DNA of 64,000 bases from Diaphorobacter caeni (GTDB taxonomy: Bacteria > Pseudomonadota > Gammaproteobacteria > Burkholderiales > Burkholderiaceae_C): positions 1 through 64,000 of the forward strand of contig NZ_JADKYZ010000001.1 in NCBI RefSeq assembly GCF_015354245.1, written 5' to 3'. This document shows, one piece after another, positions 53,259 through 63,198 of the stretch. Numbering within the stretch: position 1 is the stretch's first letter; each line of letters opens with the position of its first letter. A program made the position numbers and the translations under genes. The notes under the pieces are model-generated. The model made no database searches. It was not told the origin of the DNA and saw only the letters and a list, made by a program, of their open reading frames with translations.

Positions 53259-55028
53259 TCAGAAGCTCTCCCACTGATCGTGACTGTCCGTCGCATTGCG
53301 TTCCTTGATGCGCTGCACCGACGCGGCCACGCTGTTCGGCGTGGCGCTGAAGTTGCGCTGACCCAGGGTCTGCGGGGCGCTGTGCGTGACCGAGGCAGGG
53401 TGTCGCGACTGCATGCGCTGCTCCGCGCCCAGCGCTGCGGACTTGCGCTGCTGCAGGGCCTGGGCGTAGTTGTGGTCATGCTCATGCTCTTGAGAGACGC
53501 GGAACACGGCCACGGCCTGCACCAGCTGCGCTGCCTGGGTCTTGAGGCTGTCGGCCGCCGCGGCGCTTTCCTCGACCAGTGCGGCGTTCTGCTGCGTGGC
53601 GTGGTCCATCTGGGTGATGGCCTCGCCGACCTGGCTCACGCCCGCGCTCTGTTCGCTGCTGGCGGCGCTGATCTCGCCCATGATGTCGGTGACGCGGCGG
53701 ATCGCGTTGACCACTTCGGTCATGGTCTCGCCGGCCTTGTCGACCAGGTGCGTGCCCTGCTCGACGCGCTCGACGCTGGCGTTGATCAGCGACTTGATTT
53801 CCTTGGCCGCTTCGGCACTGCGCTGCGCGAGCACGCGCACCTCACCCGCCACCACCGCGAAGCCGCGACCCTGCTCACCGGCGCGCGCTGCTTCCACGGC
53901 GGCGTTGAGCGCGAGGATGTTGGTCTGGAAGGCGATGCCGTCGATCACGCCGATGATGTCGGAGATCTTGCGGCTGGAGTCGTTGATGCCCTTCATCGTG
54001 TCGACCACTTCCGCCACCACGTTGCCGCCCTGCACGGCGACCGAGCTGGCGTTCATCGCGAGATGGTTGGCCTGGCGCGCGTTGTCGGCGTTCTGGCGCA
54101 CGGTGGAGCCAAGCTCTTCCATGGACGCGGCGGTTTCCTCGAGCGCGCTGGCCTGCTGCTCGGTGCGCGAGGACAGGTTGTTGTTGCCCTGGGAGATCTC
54201 GGCGCTGGCGATCGCCACGCTCTCGGCATTGGCGCGCACGTCCGAGACCAGTTGCGAGAGATTGTTCTGCATGTACTGCAGCGCCTGCAGCAGGCGCGCG
54301 GCTTCGTCCTTGCCGTTGGCGACGATGGGCTGGGTGAGGTCGCCTTCCGCGATCTGGCCCGCGCGCTGCGCGGCCAGCTGCAGCGGGCCGGTGATCGAGC
54401 GCGTCAGCAGATAAGACAGCACGATGCCCAGCAGCAGCGCGATGACGGAGCAGACGATCAGAATCTGGCGGCCCTGCGCGGCCTTCTGGTCGGCTTCGTG
54501 GCGGGTCTGCTCGTAGAGGGCCGTCTGGCGCTCCTCCATGCGCATGATGGCGCCGATGTAGTTGTTCGCCGCCGCCTTGAGTTCGGTCTCGAGCTGCTGG
54601 GTCACGTCTTCGCCGCCGTCGCGTCGATTGAGCAGCGACTCGCGCAGCTTGCGATAGATGTCGCGCGATGCTTCGATTTCCCTGAGCAGGCTGATGCCTT
54701 CCCCGCCCGAGGTCAGATCCGCGATGACCTTGCGCGCGACTTCGGCATCTTCCATGGTCTTGCGGATCTCTTCGCGCCAGGTCTTGAGGTTGCCGATGTC
54801 GGTGTCGAGCAGCGCGGTCTGCGTGCGCAGCCAGTTCTGCTCGACCGAGTTGTGCCACGTGACGGCTGCGCGCAAGCGGTCGTTGTCGGTCGTGGTGAGT
54901 TGCCGGGTGGTGTCGGCGAGCTCCTGCAGGCGCCACACGCCGATGCCGGCGATGACGAGGGTGATCAACAGAATCAGGCTGAAGGCAAAGCCCAGGCGCA
55001 CTCCGACCTTGGCGTTGGCGAGTCTCAT
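53259..55028 (-). CDS. Methyl-accepting chemotaxis protein
   Basis: A 589-residue inner-membrane chemoreceptor. TM1 (about 9-31) and TM2 (about 190-212) bracket a periplasmic helical-bundle sensor domain with [23 protein letters not shown] domain follows, then the long cytoplasmic helical MA domain with the hairpin tip [21 protein letters not shown]. The C-terminus ends QWESF, a close match to the xWxxF pentapeptide that tethers CheR and CheB in long receptors. The ATG at 55028 (MRLANAKV) fits better than 55052. The ligand is unknown. It is antisense to the gph-trp series. Confidence 0.94.
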   Translation of the reverse strand: MRLANAKVGVRLGFAFSLILLITLVIAGIGVWRLQELADTTRQLTTTDNDRLRAAVTWHNSVEQNWLRTQTALLDTDIGNLKTWREEIRKTMEDAEVARKVIADLTSGGEGISLLREIEASRDIYRKLRESLLNRRDGGEDVTQQLETELKAAANNYIGAIMRMEERQTALYEQTRHEADQKAAQGRQILIVCSVIALLLGIVLSYLLTRSITGPLQLAAQRAGQIAEGDLTQPIVANGKDEAARLLQALQYMQNNLSQLVSDVRANAESVAIASAEISQGNNNLSSRTEQQASALEETAASMEELGSTVRQNADNARQANHLAMNASSVAVQGGNVVAEVVDTMKGINDSSRKISDIIGVIDGIAFQTNILALNAAVEAARAGEQGRGFAVVAGEVRVLAQRSAEAAKEIKSLINASVERVEQGTHLVDKAGETMTEVVNAIRRVTDIMGEISAASSEQSAGVSQVGEAITQMDHATQQNAALVEESAAAADSLKTQAAQLVQAVAVFRVSQEHEHDHNYAQALQQRKSAALGAEQRMQSRHPASVTHSAPQTLGQRNFSATPNSVAASVQRIKERNATDSHDQWESF

Positions 55029-55322
55029 CAAGTAGTCCTTCCGGGCATGCAATGAGAGTCAAGCACTCTCAAATCAGTAATAGTTTCTAACAACAAACGC
55101 AAATTGAAAAACTGCCATACCGAGGAGTTGATGCTTTTTGACGACAAGACCCAGTTTGTGTGGTGATTTTGGAGGTTGGTTTGACGAAGGTTTCAAGCAT
55201 CTCGGCTGGGTTTGCTATGGATTTTGGGGCATTGTCCATGGCGCCGAGTGTCAGGGGTGAATTTTTGTCAAATTGTGTCAGCGGCTCGCATTCGTTCGTG
55301 CTCGCTGGCACCTCCCGTCCCG

Positions 55323-55931
55323 TCAGGCTTTCTTCCCGAGCAGGCCATCCTTGAGTTTCCAGTCCGCCGGTTGCGGGCCCAGCCAGATGCCCAGCAGGGC
55401 GTTGAAGAATTCGGGCTCCTTGAACGGCTCGCCCTGCTGCTGGCCGCGCACGGTGATGATGGTGCCCGTGCCCGGCACCCAGTCGACCATGAAGACGTCG
55501 CCCGCCTGCAGCTTCTTGTGCTCCGAGAAGATCTGGCTCATGCGCAGCACGCCCGGCACCAGCTTGGAGAAGGCCGCCTTGTCCATGTTGTCTTCCATGC
55601 CGCGCGAGAACAGCTTGCCGAGCTCGGACGAATCGATCTCGCGCAGCATGCTCACCATGAGCCGCTTGGGGCCGGACATGGAGAACACCTCGGCGGGCGT
55701 GCTCGCGGGCTTCTCGAGATAGAGCCCTGCGGCGTAGACCTTGAACACCGCCTTGTAGCGCACGCCCGCGCCATTGAGCTGCAGCGTGCTCTGCTGCACT
55801 TGCTGGCTCGCGGCGAACGTGACGCCGCCGACCTCCATGGCGGACGCGGCATGGGCAAGGCCGGTGGACACCGAGGCCAGCGCACAGGCGAGCGGTGCCA
55901 GAACCAGCGCACGACGGGTGGATGAAATCAT
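55323..55931 (-). CDS. Chalcone isomerase-fold exported protein
   Basis: A 202-residue protein with a signal peptide (about 1-29, ending GLAHA) and the bacterial chalcone-isomerase-like domain: MEVGGVTFAASQQV, LNGAGVRYKAVFKVYAAGLYLEKPA, and a C-terminal PFKEPEFFNALLGIWLGP block. Bacterial members lack flavonoid chemistry and are thought to bind fatty acids or act in unknown periplasmic roles. It lies between the chemoreceptor and trpE on the opposite strand to trpE. The 294 bases between it and the chemoreceptor start are non-coding and contain a six-base hairpin (55054-55070). Confidence 0.88.
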   Translation of the reverse strand: MISSTRRALVLAPLACALASVSTGLAHAASAMEVGGVTFAASQQVQQSTLQLNGAGVRYKAVFKVYAAGLYLEKPASTPAEVFSMSGPKRLMVSMLREIDSSELGKLFSRGMEDNMDKAAFSKLVPGVLRMSQIFSEHKKLQAGDVFMVDWVPGTGTIITVRGQQQGEPFKEPEFFNALLGIWLGPQPADWKLKDGLLGKKA

Positions 55932-56080
55932 CGTTTGTCTCCCAATAATAGAACGAGCGTGCTTTTATCATCCCAGTTTGAGACAAATTTCCGAAGGCGG
56001 CCACAGGGTTTTCGCGCAGTTTTCCACGGATTCCGGCGGGGTTGTGCAGTGCGCAACGTCGGAATGTCATCCAGTCTTGC

Positions 56081-56086
56081 TACACT
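56081..56086 (+). promoter_or_regulatory. Extended -10 promoter for the trp operon (candidate)
   Basis: TACACT at 56081-56086 preceded by TGC reads as an extended -10 element. Transcription would begin near 56093, leaving a leader of about 220 bases before trpE. A convincing -35 is not visible. Confidence 0.45.
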
Positions 56087-56183
56087 GACGGCCTATGTTC
56101 ATTCATCGCATCGCAATTGCAGGTTCGGGAGACCGGGGAGCTTGGCCCTGGCGTAAGCCTGCGTCATCGATGTCGTGAAGCAC

Positions 56184-56296
56184 CTGGGGCACACCCAGCG
56201 TGCACCCGTCGCTTCCTGCACGAGGAAGCGGAAATTGAATGAATCCGCAACACACCCTCAGGCCGCTGAAACGAAAGCGCGCGCCGCATGTGTTGC
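56184..56296 (+). promoter_or_regulatory. Structured trpE leader without a Trp-rich peptide
   Basis: The 383 bases before trpE contain no gene. They carry an eight-base hairpin (56210-56217 with 56223-56230), a small stem near 56184-56198, and a longer-range pairing of GCAACACA at 56247-56254 with TGTGTTGC at 56289-56296 that would cover the upstream ATG at 56288. No run of T follows any stem, and no short ORF with tandem Trp codons is present, so classical ribosome-mediated attenuation is not supported. Confidence 0.4.
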
Positions 56297-56314
56297 AGAG
56301 CTGGGAACTCACCT

Positions 56315-57814
56315 GTGATTACAGAACTTGAATTCAAAAGTCTGGCCTCGGAAGGCTTCAACCGCATTCCGCTGATCGCCGAAGCCTTTGCGGACCTCGA
56401 AACTCCGCTGTCTCTCTACCTCAAACTCTCCCACGCGCGTGGCGACGGCACGAACAGTTTTCTGCTCGAATCCGTGGTCGGTGGCGAGCGCTTTGGCCGC
56501 TACAGCTTCATCGGCCTGCCGGCGCGCACGCTGCTGCGCGCGAGCGGCTTCGGCGCAGCGGCCAAGACGGAGGTCGTCACCGACGGTCAGGTGGTCGAGT
56601 CCGCCGCGGGCAATCCGCTCGACTTCATCGCCGAATACCAGAAGCGCTTCAAGGTCGCGCTGAGCCCGGGCCTGCCGCGCTTCTGCGGCGGTCTCGCCGG
56701 CTATTTCGGCTATGACGCCGTGCGCTACATCGAGAAGAAACTCGAAAACTCGTGCCCGCCCGACACGCTGGGCTGCCCCGACATTCTGCTGCTGCAGTGC
56801 GAGGAAGTCGCCGTCATCGACAACCTTTCGGGCAAGCTTTATCTCATCGTCTACGCCGACCCTTCGCAGCCCGAGGCCTATGCCAAGGGCAAGAAGCGTC
56901 TGCGCGAGTTGAAGGAGCAGCTCAAGTACTCGGTGAGCGCCCCGGTCGTGCGGGCCACCGAGAACCATCCCGCCGAGCGCAGCTTTGCCAAGGCCGACTA
57001 CCTCAAGGCCGTGGGCGAGGCCAAGGAGCTGATCGCTGCGGGCGACTTCATGCAGGTGCAGGTCGGCCAGCGCATTCACAAGCGGTACACCGAAAGCCCG
57101 CTGTCGCTGTACCGGGCGCTGCGTTCGCTGAACCCATCGCCGTACATGTATTACTACAACTTCGGCGATTTTCAGGTGGTGGGCGCAAGCCCGGAAATTC
57201 TGGTGCGCCACGAAGCCGTGCCTGAAGGCCACAAGGTGACGATTCGCCCGCTGGCCGGAACGCGTCCGCGCGGTGCAACGCCCGAGAGCGACAAGGCGGT
57301 CGAGCAAGAACTCATCAACGACCCGAAGGAGCGCGCCGAGCACGTGATGCTCATCGACCTCGCGCGCAACGACATCGGCCGCATCGCCAAGACCGGCACC
57401 GTGAAGGTGACCGAGGCTTTTGCCGTGGAACGCTACAGCCACGTGATGCACATCGTCAGCAACGTGGAAGGCATTTTGAACGACGGCATGACCAGCATGG
57501 ACGTGCTCAAGGCGACGTTCCCCGCAGGCACGCTGACCGGCGCGCCCAAGGTGCACGCGATGGAAATCATCGACAAGCTGGAGCCGACCAAGCGCGGCAT
57601 TTATGGTGGTGCGTGCGGTTACCTGAGCTATGCGGGCGACATGGATCTGGCGATTGCGATTCGCACCGCCATCGTCAAAGACGGCATGCTGTATGTGCAG
57701 GCCGCGGCTGGTGTGGTGGCCGATTCGGTGCCCGAGCTGGAATGGAAAGAAACCGAGCACAAGGCGCGTGCGCTTCTGCGTGCATCGGAGTTGGTGGAAG
57801 AAGGACTCGAGTGA
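56315..57814 (+). CDS. trpE: Anthranilate synthase component I
   Basis: A 499-residue chorismate-using enzyme that makes anthranilate with ammonia delivered by TrpG, the first committed step to tryptophan. It has the N-terminal feedback-binding LLES motif (NSFLLESVVGGERFGRYSF), and the C-terminal catalytic domain with GASPEILVR, RPLAGTRPRG, HVMLIDLARNDIGR, PAGTLTGAPKVHAMEIID and GIYGGACGYL. The start is set at the GTG 56315 (family N-terminus ITELEF); an in-frame ATG at 56288 would add nine residues. The next gene overlaps its stop as GTGA. Confidence 0.95.
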   Translation: MITELEFKSLASEGFNRIPLIAEAFADLETPLSLYLKLSHARGDGTNSFLLESVVGGERFGRYSFIGLPARTLLRASGFGAAAKTEVVTDGQVVESAAGNPLDFIAEYQKRFKVALSPGLPRFCGGLAGYFGYDAVRYIEKKLENSCPPDTLGCPDILLLQCEEVAVIDNLSGKLYLIVYADPSQPEAYAKGKKRLRELKEQLKYSVSAPVVRATENHPAERSFAKADYLKAVGEAKELIAAGDFMQVQVGQRIHKRYTESPLSLYRALRSLNPSPYMYYYNFGDFQVVGASPEILVRHEAVPEGHKVTIRPLAGTRPRGATPESDKAVEQELINDPKERAEHVMLIDLARNDIGRIAKTGTVKVTEAFAVERYSHVMHIVSNVEGILNDGMTSMDVLKATFPAGTLTGAPKVHAMEIIDKLEPTKRGIYGGACGYLSYAGDMDLAIAIRTAIVKDGMLYVQAAAGVVADSVPELEWKETEHKARALLRASELVEEGLE

Positions 57815-58173
57815 ACAAGATGGCCCGCGCAATTGACAAAGTGAAGAACTGCGAAACGATGACCGATGTGCGCGCTGGCGTGAATGCGCTGGACGACATT
57901 CTGGTGCCGCTGCTGGTGGAGCGCGGTGGCTACATGACGCAGGCGGCCAAGGTAAAGAACGACGAGAACCTGGTGTTTGATCAGGACCGGATCGACGCCA
58001 TCATCGAGCGCGTGCGCCCGCAGGCGGAACGCGAAGGCGGCAACGCCGATCTCATCGAGCGCATCTACCGCGCAATGATCGCCTGCTACATCGACTACGA
58101 ACACGAAGAACTGGCGCGCATGCGCGCCGAGGGCCTGAAGCCCAGAAACGAATCCGGGAGCAACGCATCATGA
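57811..58173 (+). CDS. AroQ-type chorismate mutase
   Basis: A 120-residue all-helical chorismate mutase, turning chorismate into prephenate on the way to phenylalanine and tyrosine. Three helices are clear: a first with [19 protein letters not shown], then the [19 protein letters not shown] segment, and a closing helix with [21 protein letters not shown]. No signal peptide, so cytoplasmic. It begins with a GTG overlapping the trpE stop and ends overlapping trpG, so it is tightly built into the trp operon even though its reaction competes with TrpE. Confidence 0.88.
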   Translation: MNKMARAIDKVKNCETMTDVRAGVNALDDILVPLLVERGGYMTQAAKVKNDENLVFDQDRIDAIIERVRPQAEREGGNADLIERIYRAMIACYIDYEHEELARMRAEGLKPRNESGSNAS

Positions 58174-58763
58174 CTTCCAAAATCAAGCTGCTGATGGTGG
58201 ATAACTACGACAGCTTCACCTACAACATCGTGCAGTACCTTGCCGAGCTGGGCGCGGACGTGCACGTGGTGCGCAACGACGAAGCGACGCTTGACGACGT
58301 GAAGGCGCTGGTCGAACGCGAAGGCATCACGCGCATCGTGATCTCGCCCGGCCCCTGCTCGCCGAACGAAGCGGGCATTTCTGTGGACACCATCAAGCAC
58401 TTTGCGGGCAAGCTGCCGGTGCTGGGCGTGTGCCTTGGGCATCAGGCGATTGGCGCGGCGTTTGGTGGCGACATCATCCGCGCGGTGCAGCAGATGCACG
58501 GCAAGACCAGCGTGATCTCCACCGATCAGAAAGGCGTGTTTGCCGATCTGCCCAAGGAGTTCACCGTCAACCGTTACCACTCGCTGGTCATCGACAAGAA
58601 GACCTGCCCCGATGTGCTGGAAGTTACCGCGACCAGCGAAGACGGCGAGATTCAGGGCGTGCGCCACAAGACTCTGGCAGTGGAGGGCGTGCAATTCCAC
58701 CCGGAAAGCATCCTCACCGAGCACGGCCACGCCATGCTGAAAAACTTTCTCGAACAACGCTGA
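58170..58763 (+). CDS. trpG: Anthranilate synthase component II (glutamine amidotransferase)
   Basis: A 197-residue class I glutamine amidotransferase. The catalytic Cys is in [11 protein letters not shown] and the His-Glu pair in QFHPESIL; the N-terminal [10 protein letters not shown] is conserved. It supplies ammonia to TrpE and may also serve PabB for folate, as in many Proteobacteria with a single copy. It starts at an ATGA overlap with the chorismate mutase gene and is followed 32 bp later by trpD. Confidence 0.95.
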   Translation: MTSKIKLLMVDNYDSFTYNIVQYLAELGADVHVVRNDEATLDDVKALVEREGITRIVISPGPCSPNEAGISVDTIKHFAGKLPVLGVCLGHQAIGAAFGGDIIRAVQQMHGKTSVISTDQKGVFADLPKEFTVNRYHSLVIDKKTCPDVLEVTATSEDGEIQGVRHKTLAVEGVQFHPESILTEHGHAMLKNFLEQR

Positions 58764-58795
58764 AGCACGACGCAAGAACAAGAGGTTCACGAACC

Positions 58796-59827
58796 ATGTC
58801 GATCACCCCTCAGGAAGCGCTTCAGCGCACCATCGAACACCGCGAAATTTTTCACGACGAAATGCTGCACCTGATGCGCATGATCATGCGCGGCGAGATG
58901 TCGCCCGTGATGACTGCCTCCATCATCACCGGCCTGCGCGTGAAGAAGGAAACCATTGGCGAGATTTCGGCTGCGGCTGAAGTGATGCGCGAGTTCTCCA
59001 ACAAGGTCAACGTCGCGAGCAAGCAGAACCTCGTCGACATCGTCGGCACGGGCGGCGACGGTGCCAACACCTTCAATATCTCCACCTGCTCCACGTTCGT
59101 GATTGCTGCGGCGGGCGGCAAGGTCAGCAAGCACGGCGGGCGCAGCGTGAGCAGCAAGTCGGGCAGCGCGGACGTGATGGAAGCGCTGGGCGTGAACATC
59201 AACCTGAAGTCCGAGCAGATCGCGCAAAGCATTGCAGAAGTCGGCATCGGCTTCATGTTCGCGCCCAACCACCACCCCGCGATGAAGAACGTCGCGCCGG
59301 TGCGCAAGGAACTGGGCGTGCGCACCATCTTCAACATCCTCGGCCCGCTCACCAATCCGGCCAGTGCGCCCAACATTTTGATGGGCGTGTTCCACGAAGA
59401 CCTCGTCGGCATTCAGGTGCGTGCGTTGCAGCGTCTGGGCGCAGAACACGCCATCGTGGTGTATGGCCGCGATGGGCTCGATGAAATCAGCCTGGGTGCG
59501 GGGACGCTTGTCGGCGAATTGAAAGACGGCGTGGTGCGCGAATATGAAGTGCATCCCGAAGATTTCGGCCTGCGTATGGTCGGCACGCGTGCCTTCCGTG
59601 TGGAGACGCCCGAAGAATCCAAGGCCATGCTGATGGGCGTGCTGAATGGCGATGACGGCCCGGCGCGCGACATCGTCTGCCTGAATGCGGGTGCTGCGCT
59701 TTATGCCGCCAATGTGGCATCCTCGATCGAGGATGGACTCAACAAGGCACGGGCGGCGCTGGACAGCGGCGCGGCTCTCAGGAAGCTCGAAGAGCTGGTG
59801 CAATTCACGCAGAAATGCGCTGCCTGA
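58796..59827 (+). CDS. trpD: Anthranilate phosphoribosyltransferase
   Basis: A 343-residue enzyme joining anthranilate to phosphoribosyl pyrophosphate. Its signatures are [68 protein letters not shown] and [12 protein letters not shown]. The frame runs further upstream through trpG, but the ATG at 58796 is the family start. trpC follows after 22 bp. Confidence 0.96.
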   Translation: MSITPQEALQRTIEHREIFHDEMLHLMRMIMRGEMSPVMTASIITGLRVKKETIGEISAAAEVMREFSNKVNVASKQNLVDIVGTGGDGANTFNISTCSTFVIAAAGGKVSKHGGRSVSSKSGSADVMEALGVNINLKSEQIAQSIAEVGIGFMFAPNHHPAMKNVAPVRKELGVRTIFNILGPLTNPASAPNILMGVFHEDLVGIQVRALQRLGAEHAIVVYGRDGLDEISLGAGTLVGELKDGVVREYEVHPEDFGLRMVGTRAFRVETPEESKAMLMGVLNGDDGPARDIVCLNAGAALYAANVASSIEDGLNKARAALDSGAALRKLEELVQFTQKCAA

Positions 59828-59849
59828 TACGGCGCGCGGAGAACACGAT

Positions 59850-60650
59850 ATGTCAGATATTTTGAAGAAGATTTGCGACGTCAAACTTGAGGAAGTCGCC
59901 GCCGCGAAGAAGCGCATGTCGTTTGAAGCCATGCGCGCCGATGCGGAAAGCCGCGTGCTCACGCGTGACTTTCTGGGCGCACTCAAGGCCAAGATCGACA
60001 AGGGCCAGGCCGCCGTCATCGCCGAGGTGAAGAAGGCCAGCCCGAGCAAGGGCGTGATCCGCGAAGACTTCATTCCCGCCGACATCGCACAGAGTTATGC
60101 AGAAGGCAACGGCAAGGTGAGCGCGGCCTGTCTGTCGGTGCTGACCGATCGCCAGTTCTTCCAAGGCCAGCCCGACTACCTGAAGCAGGCGCGCGCAAGC
60201 TGCATGCTGCCGGTGCTGCGCAAGGATTTCATGGTCGATCCGTACCAGATTTACGAATCGCGCGCGATGGGCGCCGATTGCGTTCTGCTGATCGCCGCCT
60301 GCCTCGACGATGCGCAGATGGTGGAGATGGAAAACATCGCGCGCAGCCTCGACATGGCGGTGCTGGTGGAAGTGCACGACGGCGAAGAGCTCGACCGTGC
60401 GCTGAAGTTGAAGACCCCGCTTCTGGGCATCAACAACCGCAATCTGCGCACGTTTGAAGTGAGCCTGCAGACCACGCTCGATCTGCAAAAGCGCGTGCCT
60501 GCGGAGAAGCTGCTGGTCACGGAGTCCGGCATTCTCGCGCCCGCCGATGTGAAGACCATGCGCGATGCGGGCATCAACGCATTTTTGGTTGGCGAGGCGT
60601 TCATGCGCGCGGATGAGCCGGGCGAGGCATTGGCCAAGCTGTTTGCCTGA
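59850..60650 (+). CDS. trpC: Indole-3-glycerol-phosphate synthase
   Basis: A 266-residue TIM-barrel enzyme closing the indole ring. Catalytic residues fall in [55 protein letters not shown] and [12 protein letters not shown]. It is the last gene of this trp operon; trpF, trpA and trpB are elsewhere, as usual in Betaproteobacteria. The ATG at 59850 follows GGAGA. No clear terminator follows. Confidence 0.96.
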   Translation: MSDILKKICDVKLEEVAAAKKRMSFEAMRADAESRVLTRDFLGALKAKIDKGQAAVIAEVKKASPSKGVIREDFIPADIAQSYAEGNGKVSAACLSVLTDRQFFQGQPDYLKQARASCMLPVLRKDFMVDPYQIYESRAMGADCVLLIAACLDDAQMVEMENIARSLDMAVLVEVHDGEELDRALKLKTPLLGINNRNLRTFEVSLQTTLDLQKRVPAEKLLVTESGILAPADVKTMRDAGINAFLVGEAFMRADEPGEALAKLFA

Positions 60651-60713
60651 ACCGCCGAAATCGGGACATGGCATTGAGTGAAAGACTCAGGAAACGGGCG
60701 AATATTGAAATCT

Positions 60714-60759
60714 ATTGGATTGTCGTTCCAATGGTAAAATAACATAAATTCAATATAAT
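60714..60759 (+). promoter_or_regulatory. AT-rich promoter region of the beta-helix gene
   Basis: TATAAT at 60754-60759 is a consensus -10 with a weak -35 (ATGGTA at 60731-60736, 17 bases upstream). Just before it an inverted repeat ATTGGA/TCCAAT (60714-60719 and 60727-60732) overlaps the -35 and could be an operator. The local AT-richness contrasts sharply with the surrounding genes. Confidence 0.55.
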
Positions 60760-60822
60760 CCACCGCAAATCCGTTGCGTGATACTGCGCTCCTCAAGAAT
60801 AAATCACTACGGGTGAGCGGTC

Positions 60823-61584
60823 ATGCAGATCATTGCGTCGATAGGGAAAACAGTGCGCGCACGTCTTGCGGCTTGCGCGGTTCTCGCCGGGATGGCATTC
60901 CTTTCCGCCGGTGCGCATGCGCAGGCCACGCGTACATGGGTTTCCGGCGTGGGCGACGATGTCAACCCTTGTAGCCGAACGGCGCCCTGCCAGACGTTTG
61001 CGGGTGCCATCAGCAAGACGGCTTCGGGAGGCGAGATCGACGTTCTGGATCCGGGCGGGTTCGGAGCCGTCACCATCACCAAGCCCATCATTCTGGATGG
61101 CAGCCAAGGCTCCATCGGCAGCATCCTCTTCTCTGCCACCAACGCCATCAACATCAATCTGCCCACCGGCGGGACGGTGGTGCTCAGGAACCTGTCGCTG
61201 ACGGGGAGTGGAACGACCCTCGGACTGAACGCGATCCGGATTATCAAGGCGGATCAGGTATTCATCGAGAACGTGAAGATCCAGACGGCATCCAGAGCAG
61301 GCATTCTCATTGACCCCGGCGCGGAGGCCAAAGTGTTCGTCCAGAACACCTCGATCTACAACGTGAACTCCGGGACCACTGACAGCAGCGCAGCCATCCA
61401 CTTGAAGAGCGATGCAAGCGTGGTTTATGTGTCCAACACCACCATCTCCGGCAGCCATCAGGCGTTCAGCCTCCTGAAGGATGACGACACACCGAGCACC
61501 GGAAAGATCATTTCCTTCAACAACAACCGGTTCGAAGGCAATACCGAGCCCAGTTCGCCCACCGACATCATCTACGAACGCTGA
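60823..61584 (+). CDS. Exported right-handed beta-helix protein
   Basis: A 253-residue protein with a signal peptide (about 1-35, ending GAHAQA). The mature part opens with a Cys-containing TWVSGVGDDVNPCSRTAPCQTF module and continues as a right-handed parallel beta-helix, with repeating short strands such as GAVTITKPIILDG and VFIENVKIQTAS. No catalytic residues of pectate lyases are recognisable, so it is probably structural or adhesive. There is no sorting tail, so it may be secreted or periplasmic. It lies 26 bp before the choice-of-anchor U protein on the same strand. Confidence 0.8.
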   Translation: MQIIASIGKTVRARLAACAVLAGMAFLSAGAHAQATRTWVSGVGDDVNPCSRTAPCQTFAGAISKTASGGEIDVLDPGGFGAVTITKPIILDGSQGSIGSILFSATNAININLPTGGTVVLRNLSLTGSGTTLGLNAIRIIKADQVFIENVKIQTASRAGILIDPGAEAKVFVQNTSIYNVNSGTTDSSAAIHLKSDASVVYVSNTTISGSHQAFSLLKDDDTPSTGKIISFNNNRFEGNTEPSSPTDIIYER

Positions 61585-61610
61585 GCGCTCGCAGTACGGA
61601 GCCACGAGCC

Positions 61611-63128
61611 ATGAAATGCCTCCAGAATTTGGGAGCGGGGTTGTTGTTGTCGGCTGCGGCCTTGAATACCGGATACGCCACGGAACTGCTGGCCAATGGT
61701 GGTTTTGAAACGAATGGGGGCGTCGGCACCGCGTCGTTTCCCGGTTGGCAGACCTTTGCGCAAGGTGGCTCGGTCGGAGGATTTCTCGCACAGCAAGGCA
61801 CCAAAAGCGCAGCCACACCAGTGACCGTCGCCGCGCCGCCGCAAGGCAGCTTTGCCGCCATGAGCGACCAGCCTGGTCCCGGCAGTCATGTCATCTACCA
61901 GGATGTCGCCATCCCGGCCGGATATCCGGCGGCGCTGAGCGCGCAGGTCTATGTACAGAGCGCGAGCAGCCTCGCCGCAGCCCCCGCGTCGCTGGACTAC
62001 ACGCAGGCGGCGCCCAACCAGCAGGCACGCATTGACGTGATGAAGCCTGCTGCAGCGCTCGACGATGTAGGCGCCGGCGTGCTGGCCAATGTGTTCCAGT
62101 GGCCTGCGGCGGGGGCGACGCCCACGCATCAGGTGCAGGCGGGCGGCTACCAGACGGTGACCCTGGATCTCTCCGCCTATGCCGGGCAGACGATCCGGCT
62201 GCGCATCGCCGAAGTCGACAATCGCCAGAGCCTGTTCTTTGGCGTGGATGCGGTCAGCATCAACAGCGGCGCACCGGCGGCGCAATTGGGCGCACCCACC
62301 ATCCTCAGCTACTTCGTTCAAGGCACGAGTGTGGCACTGACCTTCACGCCTGTGGCCAGCGTGCCGATGCAGACGGTGACGGGCTACGCCGCGCAATGCA
62401 CGCCGCAGGGCGGTGGTGCGGCGCTCACGGGCAGCGCGGCCGCTTCGCCCGTCACGGTGGCGGGGCTGACGGCAGCGGCCGCCTATAACTGCACGGTTGC
62501 TGCCACCACGGCCTCAACGACTGGTCCGGCTTCCAACAGTGTGAGCTTTGCCGTGCCGATCACGGGATCGAACGGCGCGGTCGTGTCGGTGCCGACGGCA
62601 GGTGGTGCGGGCCTCGGCAGCGCCGCCATTGCGCTCAGCGGGGCCGGGGGCTCGGCCACGAGCTGCGTGCTGCAGCCCGTGTCGGGTTTTGTGCCGGCAA
62701 CGAGCGCACCCGTGCCGCCGCCGCAAGGCGCTGCAGCGTTCCCGTTCGGCTTGCTCAACGTATCGGCCAGCGGCTGCGTGCCGGGTGCGACGGCGCAGTT
62801 GACGGTCACGCTCGCACAGGCGATTCCCGCCGGCGCGCAGTACTGGAAGTACGGCCCCACGCCGTCGAACAGCGCGCCGCACTGGTATGCATTTGCCGGC
62901 TTCAGCGCATCGGGCAGCAGCTACACGCTCACGCTCATCGATGGCGCAGAAGGGGACGATGACCTGTCGGCAAACGGCGTGATCGCGGACCCCGGCGGCG
63001 TGATGGTGACGCCCGGCAGCTCCGCTGGCGGCATTCCCGTGCCGGTGTGGGATCTGTGGGCGCTGCTGGGTGCCGGGCTGATGCTGTCGCTGGCCGCAAT
63101 GCGGCGCCGGCATCCGCTGCGCCGCTGA
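61611..63128 (+). CDS. Choice-of-anchor U surface protein with variant C-terminal sorting signal
   Basis: A 505-residue exported protein. A signal peptide (about 1-24) precedes a lectin-like or beta-sandwich domain (NGGFETNGGVGTASFPGW, about 25-215), a fibronectin-III-like section (about 220-310) and a choice-of-anchor U domain (about 320-470, ending in DGAEGDDDLSANGVIADPGG). The C-terminus reads IPVPVWDLWALLGAGLMLSLA plus RRRHPLRR: the transmembrane-plus-basic-tail architecture of IPTL-CTERM proteins, but with VWDLW in place of TLSEW. It is probably surface-anchored and co-expressed with the beta-helix gene. Confidence 0.82.
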   Translation: MKCLQNLGAGLLLSAAALNTGYATELLANGGFETNGGVGTASFPGWQTFAQGGSVGGFLAQQGTKSAATPVTVAAPPQGSFAAMSDQPGPGSHVIYQDVAIPAGYPAALSAQVYVQSASSLAAAPASLDYTQAAPNQQARIDVMKPAAALDDVGAGVLANVFQWPAAGATPTHQVQAGGYQTVTLDLSAYAGQTIRLRIAEVDNRQSLFFGVDAVSINSGAPAAQLGAPTILSYFVQGTSVALTFTPVASVPMQTVTGYAAQCTPQGGGAALTGSAAASPVTVAGLTAAAAYNCTVAATTASTTGPASNSVSFAVPITGSNGAVVSVPTAGGAGLGSAAIALSGAGGSATSCVLQPVSGFVPATSAPVPPPQGAAAFPFGLLNVSASGCVPGATAQLTVTLAQAIPAGAQYWKYGPTPSNSAPHWYAFAGFSASGSSYTLTLIDGAEGDDDLSANGVIADPGGVMVTPGSSAGGIPVPVWDLWALLGAGLMLSLAAMRRRHPLRR

Positions 63129-63198
63129 TGCGTGCATTCATCCGGTATCCTTGCGGCCTACGCTGCAGGGCAGCACTACCGGATGATTCCGCCGCTTC

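Noticed and set aside
53190-55055. A 621-codon plus-strand frame opposite the chemoreceptor
   Set aside because: Shadow of the well-supported methyl-accepting chemotaxis protein.
55029-55322. Gene in the gap upstream of the chemoreceptor
   Set aside because: No frame with a start, ribosome binding site and reasonable composition; only AT-rich promoter-like sequence and a six-base hairpin are seen.
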